Shown in pieces: positions 1 through 7,573 of a DNA stretch of 10,443 nucleotides. The stretch is taken from the NCBI GenBank assembly GCA_034696485.1, contig JAQIWT010001532.1, positions 1 to 10,443 on the forward strand, given 5' to 3'. The position numbers were made by a program, and so were the translations under genes. This stretch comes from Isohypsibius dastychi. Taxonomy: Eukaryota; Tardigrada; Eutardigrada; Parachela; Isohypsibiidae. Numbering within the stretch: position 1 is the stretch's first letter; each line of letters begins with the position of its first letter. The notes under the pieces are model-generated. The model was given only the letters and a program-made list of their open reading frames with translations, did not search any database and was not told where the DNA came from.

Positions 1-349
1 CTCCATTTTCAAACTTGTTCAACACTAACACTGGTACGAACATGGGAAACTACACTTTGACTTTCCGTAATCGAGTGAGTACGACCATTCGGCTGGACTG
101 CATTCCTTTTTCATAGTTGCATAGGATAACGCATTCTTTCGACCTGCAACCGTGTACACCAATATGTATATAATATGTGTATACTGATATGAGTGTAATT
201 AGCTGAGTTTTCTCCTCGAGTTGAACGTCCGTTTGTTTATGTGAACCAACTGGGAATTTAAAAGGCACTTGATGCTGTTGACCGAAACATCGGTGGAACC
301 GAAATCAAACTATTGGTGGAAAATGTGACAAAATGTTCAGATGGCGTTG
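1..349. other. 3' flank of gene B, no gene seen
   Basis: The sequence beyond the gene B stop is AT-rich, with a TATGTATATAATATGTGTATA stretch near 163-183. The only reading frame is a short minus-strand one (268-50) without recognisable features. No AATAAA on the minus strand was found. Confidence 0.6.
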
Positions 350-1210
350 TCAACAGTCGTCAAAATGATCTCTAGGTTGTGAGATGACTTGATCCCTCAA
401 ATTGATGGCATCTTCCATGAGAACACGAAGACGAGATGAAATCTCCCCAGAATCAATCATCGACTTCAGCGACTCGAAGTACAAACCCACTTGCTGCAAC
501 AAAACATGACATAGGATGGATGGTGGCATATGATTTTTTTTATTAACAAATCGCATTACAGCCATTACACCGCTTTTCGAAATATATGTTACGAAATTGA
601 AAGTTGAAAGTTGAACTGAATTGAAAAATTGCAGCTGAATTTTAATTAGTTTTGTGACTGGTACAGTAACTTCGTTGTACTAAGATACGGTTATCTGACC
701 TTCGAGAAATCGGGGTTCATGCTGACTTCGTCTCCGGTGCTCATCAGAAGCTCAATCAAACACGTCATCTTCTCTTCATCCATATCGCTATAATCGGCCT
801 TCTTTGGAAGGAGACGGGAGTAGCAGCTCAGAATAATGCGTTCACTCAACATTTCTCGCTTGAACAACTCTGAGATAAACCTATATAAAACCCACTCCAT
901 AAAATCTCAAAACCAACCGAAACCGGAATAAATGACCATGCCTGATGTTGCCAAAATACCGTCGTTTAACTTCGCTTCTCTTAAGAGAAACTACTTCAGC
1001 CTTATTTGTATCAGTCTTATTTTCATCACCAAGTCTAACAGCTTCTGATTCGATAATTTCTCCAGCGGTCTTTTCAAAATATCGCTAAGTTCGCTGGCGA
1101 AGAAGCGTGCGGAATTTGAGAGGTGCACGCACACTTCCATCAAGATGTCTGATTTCCGGGACTTCTTTGCCGAGGATAGCGTGGCAAAGTTTGACATAAC
1201 ACTCCGAGTA

Positions 1211-1769
1211 CACCATCCACTCCCTATAAGATTCAGGTGCTACAAGATTATTCAACAATCGTGTCGTAGCTGTGACGTATTGTAGCTATTGGACTGAGGG
1301 TCCGACATTTACAGAACAAGGTGATTTTCGCTACAAGATTCGCCAACCCCTTGGCATTTCGACTCGATCACCCATCCCTGTATTTGTTGTGATTTTGAAA
1401 TTGAACAAGAAGTCAAGAATTGAGACCATTTGTTAATTGCAACCTGTTTCCTACTTCTTGAATCATTACTTGATTACTCCCAAATTTACTTCATGGAAAA
1501 TCGGTGGAAAATAACTCCAATGAGATCATGTCTCCGCAGTCGAATTCGAAAAAGCTTCAGTTTGTCGATTATGTTGAAATTTGATCTAAAAACTGGTTTG
1601 CCTGCAGAAAACTCGGTGCCCGTGATAATTCTGCTGTTGCAAGGTCAAAAAAACCGAAAGGTCACCTTACGGATTTGGTGACGACAGAGGCCCTTTCCAC
1701 AGGATTTTTGTTGTGGTTTCACTCGCTACAAGATTTGCCAAACCTGAATCTTATAGGGAGTGGATGGTG
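1211..1769. mobile_element. 559-bp nonautonomous DNA transposon (MITE), TA target duplication
   Basis: The termini are perfect 28-bp inverted repeats (1211-1238 and 1742-1769) beginning CACCATCCACTCCCTATAAG, each flanked by TA (1209-1210 and 1770-1771). Removing the element and one TA restores the exon 6 frame of gene B exactly, which is strong evidence of insertion and of its boundaries. Internally there is a direct repeat of TCGCTACAAGATT[C/T]GCCAA at 1328-1346 and 1723-1741. The longest internal reading frame (83 codons, plus strand, 1430-1681) resembles no transposase I know, so the element is probably nonautonomous. The TA duplication is typical of the Tc1/mariner superfamily, but the family is not identified. 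Confidence 0.88.
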
Positions 1770-2466
1770 TAGTCATAATCCATTGTAGCCTGAAATCAAG
1801 TTTTAGTTTGCGCGTGATGACAACCAAGGTGTAACGAGATGACTCTACTGGTCACAACTAAGAAAACTTCAACCTTTTCGAATATCATATCCACTGTACG
1901 TCGGAGTGTTTCATAGTTCTTGTCGAAAGGTATGCCATTCAGCAGTGCTGTGACTTTCCGTTGACTCTCCGGGGTCAGTCTCTCGAGAAGACAACGGATT
2001 TGAAACAAGACACCCTGTCAGCCCACGTTAAGTTAGGATTGCGTTACAGAAGGAACTGGCAGTGATCGGAACTTATCTCATCAGCTGCTCCTTCAACAAT
2101 TTTGAGATCAACGCGACTTTCTCTCAAATCAGATGCGAGCTGCATCAAAGTGCGAAGCTGAGAAGAAAGCTTCCCAGATTTGCTCATCCTCTTGAATGAG
2201 CGAATAATTCCATCAATCCGCTATAACATTCAGCAAGTTAATCTGAGCGATTACGATTCTGATCATATGAATATCTTACCAGAGACCGGTCAGCCATGAC
2301 CGCTTCTCCTGTTAGCATCAACAGCTTCGTCAGACCTTCCACATGTCTTATATTCACATCGCCAGGGGCTAGTTTTTGCAACAGATAAATGAAACAGTCG
2401 GCAACGAATTTTGTGGTCGCAAGCCCATGCTTGAACAATGCGGCTATAAACCTGACAAGGAGCTTA

Positions 2467-2828
2467 ATACCTGCGTTCAAATCGCAGAAATATGAAATAA
2501 GTCTATTTAGACAGAGCATGCTTGGGAGAAGATTTTAAGATTTATTTCAGCAGCGGAGCTCATATCCGTCAAAAGATATGATCTGAAAATGGCTCTTTTT
2601 CGATGCCGACACGCGCTGGTGCGCGTGTCGGCATCACAAGCCACGGTTCGTGCTTCTTAATTCGTGACGTCACTTTTGCATTTCAGCCCCCAAAACGTAC
2701 CATTTTCAGAAAATCATGTCTTTCGACGGTTATGAGTTCTGCCGCTGAAAAAAATCTGAAAATCTTCTCCCAAGCATGCTCTATCTAAATAGACTAATTT
2801 CATATTTCTGCGATTTTAACACAGGTAT
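2467..2828. mobile_element. 362-bp foldback element in intron 2 of gene B
   Basis: Long imperfect inverted arms run inward from both ends, about 2467-2595 against about 2700-2828. For example, AAATATGAAAT, AGTCTATTTAGA and GAGCATGCTTGGGAGAAGAT occur in the left arm and in the reverse complement of the right arm. The tips read TA-CCTG...CAGG-TA, which fits a TA target duplication at 2468-2469 and 2826-2827, although the edges are uncertain by a few bases. The centre is unpaired with the arms but contains its own GC-rich hairpin. It lies wholly in the intron between exons 2 and 3 of gene B, ending about 15 bp from the exon 3 acceptor, and accounts for most of that intron's excess length (596 bp against 58 bp in gene A). 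No protein-coding capacity is seen. Confidence 0.83.
2602..2635. repeat. Perfect 15-bp GC-rich hairpin inside the foldback element
   Basis: GATGCCGACACGCGC at 2602-2616 is exactly complementary to GCGCGTGTCGGCATC at 2621-2635, with a four-base TGGT loop. It is much richer in G and C than the surrounding AT-rich element and sits near its middle, apart from the long outer arms. Confidence 0.85.
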
Positions 2829-3474
2829 GAATCTTCTTGTGAGTGAGAGGCCAGTAAAACAATAAAGCGATTGCATAAACGAATCAGCCAAGTCATCACT
2901 CAGCGGGCCTGGAAACGGATCTAGCGAACAGATGGGCTAATCGCCCATCTCTTGGCTGAGCACTTGAACCCTGATCGGTTGCCTGACCCTTAATTGATAG
3001 TTTATGCAATGGCTATAATATATGGCGCAATGAAACTGAACCTGTACCGAGCGTTTGCTATGTAACGATGCTTGACTCTGTCGCCAAACTGACACGACCG
3101 TGCGAAATTATGATTCATCTTCCAGTTTTTCTCGTTCAAGTGATCTGAAGTCACAAAGTCTGGATGCTTTTCCTCCAGATACGGTCGGGTTCGTTCCAGC
3201 AGGGCTGTCTTGAAAACATTTTGTCCTGGAGTTTCACTTGGTTCGTCATTGTTGTTGTCGCTGACAGCGATGGAGTAACATAAATCCCCGTAGACCTCAG
3301 CTAAGTTTGGTTCATCCAAAACCTACAGTGTAAAACCTTGGATGACGCAGGAGCAAACCTCACAACTGCACACCATACTCTCTCGAAGACGAAATTCACA
3401 GCAGCGCTGGATGACTGCGGGTTTTCCGAAATCAGAAAACGTATTAACTGTTGATTTACACTGAATTCAGTCAT

Positions 3475-4534
3475 GGTCGCTTTGGTGCAGAACTTTAGTC
3501 GGCTTATACCACTTCAGGCAATACGATTCCAAGAAAGTTGAAGTAGTCCTAGTGAAAAATATCTCCCCTGGAAATTCAGACACCTGGGATCCGTCAGGGC
3601 TCAAGTTTATCTCAAACAACTAGAACAATTGTCTTGATAAACACATACACCCACGCGAGCGTCAGTACAGGGAAGTCAGGTCAGTACGTGTAAGCTCTGC
3701 GCACCTTTTTATCTAGTTTCGTTGGCTGCTTTGATTGCAAGAATTGTGGCCCAGTTCTTCCGATTAGATACAGTGTGCGTGAATTCTTCTACCATAGTAG
3801 CTTCATCGACGTTTGAAACGTTACCAACGAATGACAGACTTTGATAAAAGCATGACAAAAAAAGCATGACAATAAATGACGGCACAATTCATAACTCCAG
3901 CGATCATCTCATTTCGGATATTACAAAGACTGGGTGAAATCCGACATGAACAGTTTTCTCCAAAGCGCAAACAACAGGTCTCTCATCGTGACAGTTTGGA
4001 ATCGAAGACGCTGGACGATCAAGGCCGGATTGTTGCCAGTTTGTCGTATGCTGCCAAGAGATGGGAAAGTCGCACGTCGTATCGGTATCATTCAGTGGTT
4101 TAAAACTGTAGTTTAAATTCTCCAATTTTAAAACAAAATGGCAGTTTCTGAATTAAGAAGCATGAACTGATTTTGAACTAGAAGAACAGATGTTCGACAT
4201 TAAGTGGACCAGTCATGTATGTGGTGTGGACCAGCAAATCAATAACCGAAGGGTGGTCCACTCTAATGACTTTTACTGTACCAGGTAATCGAGATCTGTA
4301 TCTGATCAATTCAAGTTTGCTGTTATACGCTACTGTATAGTCTTGTCAGAATCATAAGACATGAAACACAAGAAACTAAAACTGCATCACTTCATCACTT
4401 GTTCGCTTACTCCTCTGGACTAAATAATCAGAATTCGAGGGGGTGAACATCTATCATTTTTGCCGAACGAAAGGTACTGGCCGATCATTCAATCAGAAGC
4501 TCATTCGTCAAATTAACAGTTCTCATAAAGATCA
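3475..4534. other. Intergenic region between gene A stop and gene B start
   Basis: This covers the 3' flank of gene A and the upstream region of gene B. Just above the gene B ATG an in-frame TGA on the minus strand supports that start. The 60-90 bp above the ATG retain patchy similarity to the same region of gene A (an ACTT...TCTTGGA-like stretch). A 14-bp unit AAAAGCATGACAAA is repeated twice at 3846-3873. Short overlapping reading frames on both strands at 3876-4125 show no recognisable domain and no splice support. No canonical AATAAA is found soon after the gene A stop. Confidence 0.6.
4198..4269. repeat. Short imperfect inverted repeat
   Basis: CATTAAGTGGACCA (4198-4211) pairs with TGGTCCACTCTAATG (4255-4269), allowing one inserted base. 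It may be a tiny transposon relic or a chance hairpin; 43 bp separate the arms. Confidence 0.5.
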
Positions 4535-6647
4535 TTAAGTTAGTGGGATGAACTTGTTGTTCTTCAGATCTAGGGCATCTTGCATGAGCAAACGAAGTCG
4601 AAATGAAGTCTTCCCCGAATCGATCATCGACTCCAGCGACTTGAAGAACAAATCCACTTGCTGCAACGAAACATTACATGGAATGAGACATTGATAATTA
4701 GCTTATTCAGGTGATCAAAATCAACAAAGAAACGATCAAAATATAGAGTTTTTTAAGAATCACTGACTGAAATAACCGCTTTGAATACACGAAAAAATCA
4801 CCAAATCATAAGATATTCGCAGTAAAAAACATCGAGCCTTCTCTGCTCTGTTCGCAAGACCTATTTTTCCCCCGAAATAAATCTGCTAATGTACATTCGT
4901 CTCACCTGTGAACACTCTGGATACATGCTGACGGCTTCTCCGGTACTTCTCAGAAGTTCAACCAAACACTCCACCTTCTCCTCATCCAAATCGCTATAAT
5001 CGGCCTTTTTCGGGAGAAGACGTGAATAACAGCTGAGAATGATACGTTCACTCAACATTTCTTGCTTGAACAACTCCGAGATAAACCTTCAAAAGCACGT
5101 TGAATCCAACCACGAACCGAAGTGAATTTTAAGTACTTGATATTGCCAAAATATCGTTGTTTCACGTTTCTCTTCTTGAGGGCAACTTCTTCAAGCTGAT
5201 TCTTGTCGGTCTCGTCACTGACTTCGGCAGCTTCCACTTCAATGATTTCTTTGTCAGTCTTCTCAAAATATCGCTGAGCCCGCTGGAGAAGAACATTGCG
5301 AAACTTGAGAGGTCCAGAAACAGTCCAGTCGGCATGCACGATTTGCGGAAATTCCCTGTCGGCTAACTCGTGACAAAGTTCTGCGTAAATATCGACCTGA
5401 TCAGAACCTGTGATAGCCTGGAATCAAATTATCACGGTGATCAAGGTGACTCTAAGTAAAGGAGATCCACTGAAATGGAATCCACCTTCTTGAATATCAT
5501 GTCAACTGTGCATTTGAGCAGTTCAGGATTCTCATCAAACGGTATATCAGTCAGCTGTGCTTTAATGCTTAGCTGATTCTCCGGAGTCAGCTCGTCAAGC
5601 AGATCACGAATTTGACGCACCACTTTCTACCGTTCCGCAAAATGATCGCGTTTAGAAATGAACCGACAGAGAGTAGGCAAAATTCACCTCATCAGCTGTT
5701 TCTTCCGTGGGTCGAAGCGCAACTCGGGAAACCATCTCGGCCGGCTCTTTTTCCAAATTCTCTCGTTCTCCCTGACTCGGCTCTTCTTCCGACTTCTCGT
5801 CCTGTCGATCGGTGTCCGTCGGAGAAAAGTCATTCTCTTTCAAACCAATGGCGAGCTGCATGAAATTGCGTAGCTCAGGAGAGAGTTTCCCAGACTGGCT
5901 CAACCTCTCGAATGATTCAACTACTGCACTGACCTCCTACAAGTTTCAAAAAACAGATGTACGCATGATTATATTCTGGTCACGATTCAAATCTCACCGG
6001 AGCCCAGTCGACCATGACATCTTTTCCTGTCGACATCAGGAGCTTCGCCAAACATTCCACATGTCTTTCATTCACATCGGCAGTGGCCATCTTTCGCACC
6101 AGATAAGCGAAGCAGTCCACAATGAATTTCGTTGTGAGCAGACCATGGTTGAACAATGCGGCAATAAACCTGCGTTAAACGGACCATAAAACAGTGCAAG
6201 ACATGTAGTGCAGAGTTTGAAGTGTACCTGGCGTTTGCTATGTAGCGATTCTTTATTCTCTCACTCGTATCTCGCGCAGCCCCTTCATCACTCACATCCA
6301 GGTTAGCCAAACTCACGAAATCTGTGTGCTTTTCCTCCCAATATGCTTTGGTCCGCACCAGCAAGAGTGTCTTGAAAACCTCTTCTCCTGAAGAGTCACT
6401 TGGTTCGTCGGTGTTGTCTTCATTGGTTGCGATGGAGTGGCATAAATCCGCGAAGAGCTCAGCCAGGTTTGGTTCATCCAAAACCTGTGTATAAAGTTTA
6501 CATCAGATCAAAATTGGGCACAAGAGAAAGATGATTAATTGTCCAACATACTTTCTCGAAGATGAAGTTTACAGCAGCGCTGGACGCACGTGGGTATTCC
6601 GCAATCAGGAAACGCAGCAGCTGTTGAGTAAGCCTGAATTCATCCAT
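4535..6647 (-). CDS. Gene A: tandem double-MIF4G (eIF4G-like) protein, 8 exons
   Basis: MIF4G is the HEAT-repeat domain of eIF4G that binds eIF4A and RNA. Exons: 6647-6552, 6484-6228, 6169-5998, 5936-5688, 5626-5486, 5417-5137, 5086-4906, 4660-4535, giving 500 residues. Module 1 (residues 1-about 205) has FIFEKVLDEPNLAELFADLC, matching the eIF4G pattern LIFEKAxxEPNFxxAYAxxC, then RYIANARFIAALFNHGL and LSPELRNFMQLA. A Glu/Asp-rich linker follows (about residues 210-258). Module 2 (about 259-500) has LLDELTPENQ, VDMIFKKAITGS, YFGNIKFISELFKQEMLSER (eIF4G: GNIKFIGELF) and FRLRLLMQDALDL. The start is supported by the conserved M[D/T]EF in gene B and by an in-frame TGA upstream without an intervening ATG. 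Seven GT-AG introns are 50-245 bp. No eIF4E-binding motif, MA3 or W2 region is visible, so it is not a full eIF4G; PAIP1- or SLIP1-like roles are possible. It looks intact. Function in translation is inferred from the domain only. Confidence 0.85.
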
Positions 6648-7055
6648 AGCCACTTGGTTTCCGACAACGGAAACTCCAGAAGATGCAAGTTGTCGCAGGA
6701 TGTATCTATCCGATTCTCACTAAAACATTCAAAACTCAGACACAGTGCTCAATCAAGGGCAAAACGGAAAATGCACGCATGGCCACGAAGCGAAATTGAA
6801 TGTTCAAGTGTTTTCAACCATAATATCATCAGTTTCTAACTAAATTGTTCTCCGCAATACAGTATGTGGGATCGGCAACTGTCGCTGATTTGATCGCCTC
6901 TGATTTTGTTCTGGTGCATGAACCCAGAACAAAGATGAGATGATTCGACAGGAGAAGATTCCACATACAACGGAGACGACTTCGAGGTTCTTTTGCGAAA
7001 ATTTTGTGTCAACAAAGTAGATTTGTTTTCCAATGGAACAGATAATCATGGTTAC

Positions 7056-7103
7056 CTTCGTAGATGGATGATTTGGAGGCTCCATTGGAGCGAGCGACAG
7101 AAG
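7056..7103 (-). other. Candidate 5' exon of gene A with a 10-codon upstream frame
   Basis: The stretch is bounded by a pyrimidine-rich acceptor (TTCTTTCTTCCAG) and a GTAACC donor on the minus strand. It holds ATG at 7085-7083 followed by EPPNHPSTK. Joined to the acceptor before 6719, the next codon is TGA, so it would form a 10-residue upstream reading frame rather than extend the gene A protein. The evidence is splice-signal quality only. Confidence 0.25.
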
Positions 7104-7320
7104 CTGGAAGAAAGAACAACAATTCAGTAGGTGCTCCGCAGCGCTGAAAAATGGGGACCTACCTGGATTTATGGACAAACTTGCAGCCAGTTGACAAGGC
7201 ATACAAGAGAAAGGCAGAAACTGAGGGATGAGAAAGATTTGGATAACAGGACGAGAAATGGAAGCAGAAAACCGCCAAAAACCGTGAGAAACTCGATACA
7301 TTGTGTTCCCAATTTTCAAT

Positions 7321-7340
7321 CCCCCCCCCCCCCCCCCCCC
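7321..7340. repeat. Poly-C homopolymer, 20 bp
   Basis: Twenty consecutive C (G on the transcribed strand) lie between dynamitin and gene A. Overlapping frames with poly-proline or poly-glycine come from this run and are not genes. Length is likely variable or error-prone in sequencing. Confidence 0.97.
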
Positions 7341-7573
7341 GAGGTGCATGTGGGGTCAAGAGAACTGAGTGGACAAGGTGGTGGGGTTTCGAATTACTTT
7401 GACCTGGTAAATCGTAATAAGCACACGACCATACCTTATGTAGTTTTATGCATTCTATCCGTCGTCAAATGAAGAACGATAAGGTTTATAAAAAGGTAAA
7501 TCATAAGACTAAAACAACTGGATGAAAATCTCGCACGTGAATAAAACAAATGAACAACTGGCGCGGAACTGAT

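Larger units (their letters stand above)
350..3474 (-). pseudogene. Gene B: damaged tandem copy of the double-MIF4G gene
   Basis: This paralogue of gene A has the same eight exons and intron phases: 3474-3379, 3322-3048, 2451-2280, 2220-2077, 2014-1874, 1789-1770 plus 1208-942 (split by a transposon), 880-700, 493-350. It starts MTEFSVNQQL and ends at a TGA. Lesions are: a 559-bp TA-flanked insertion in exon 6 that brings a TAA in frame (1751-1753); a TAG at 1085-1087 where gene A has CAG (Gln); an intron 4 donor that reads GATGAG|ATAAGT instead of GT; and an intron 6 donor that reads AG|GCATGG. No frameshift is found, and exon 7 is about 80% identical to A at the protein level with mostly synonymous base changes, so the decay looks recent. 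Exons 1-4 with their introns 1-3 remain sound. Retention of intron 4 would add 10 codons and stop at TAA 2046-2044, giving a 239-residue single-module protein. It may therefore be a pseudogene or a shortened gene. Confidence 0.82.
6648..7573 (-). other. Intergenic region between dynamitin stop and gene A start
   Basis: This holds the dynamitin 3' flank and the presumed promoter and leader of gene A. On the minus strand a good acceptor (TTCTTCCAG) opens a 48-nt stretch at 7103-7056 that ends in donor AAG|GTAACC. Upstream of it is a strong donor CAG|GTAGGT at 7165-7157, leaving a 59-bp gap of normal intron size. A further acceptor GTTTTAG precedes 6719, so 6719-6552 could be the exon carrying the gene A ATG with a 72-nt leader. 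These are candidate 5' noncoding exons only. A 20-bp C run also lies here. No conserved protein is recognised. Confidence 0.45.

Noticed and set aside
1430-1681. 83-codon frame within the exon 6 transposon as a transposase
   Set aside because: Too short, with no DDE-type motif pattern or helix-turn-helix; more likely a chance frame in a nonautonomous element.
1209-1771. The exon 6 transposon being spliced out as an intron
   Set aside because: The element ends do not supply GT and AG at positions that restore frame, and a TAA enters within eight codons of the junction; only precise excision restores the exon.
2950-2995. tRNA-like box A (TGGCTGAGCAC) suggesting a SINE
   Set aside because: Two mismatches to the box A consensus and no acceptable box B at the right spacing.
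3876-4125. Overlapping short frames on both strands in the A-B intergenic region
   Set aside because: No recognisable domain, no conserved counterpart upstream of gene A, and the frames overlap one another as expected by chance.
5812-6189. 125-codon plus-strand reading frame
   Set aside because: It is antisense to exons 3 and 4 of gene A, whose minus-strand frame is supported by the paralogue and by eIF4G-like motifs.
6531-6839. 102-codon plus-strand frame
   Set aside because: It is antisense to exon 1 of gene A and its leader; nothing recognisable in the translation.
7131-7472. Plus-strand frame with a poly-proline tract, and minus-strand frames with poly-glycine
   Set aside because: The tracts are simply the 20-bp C run read in different frames; no domain or splice support.
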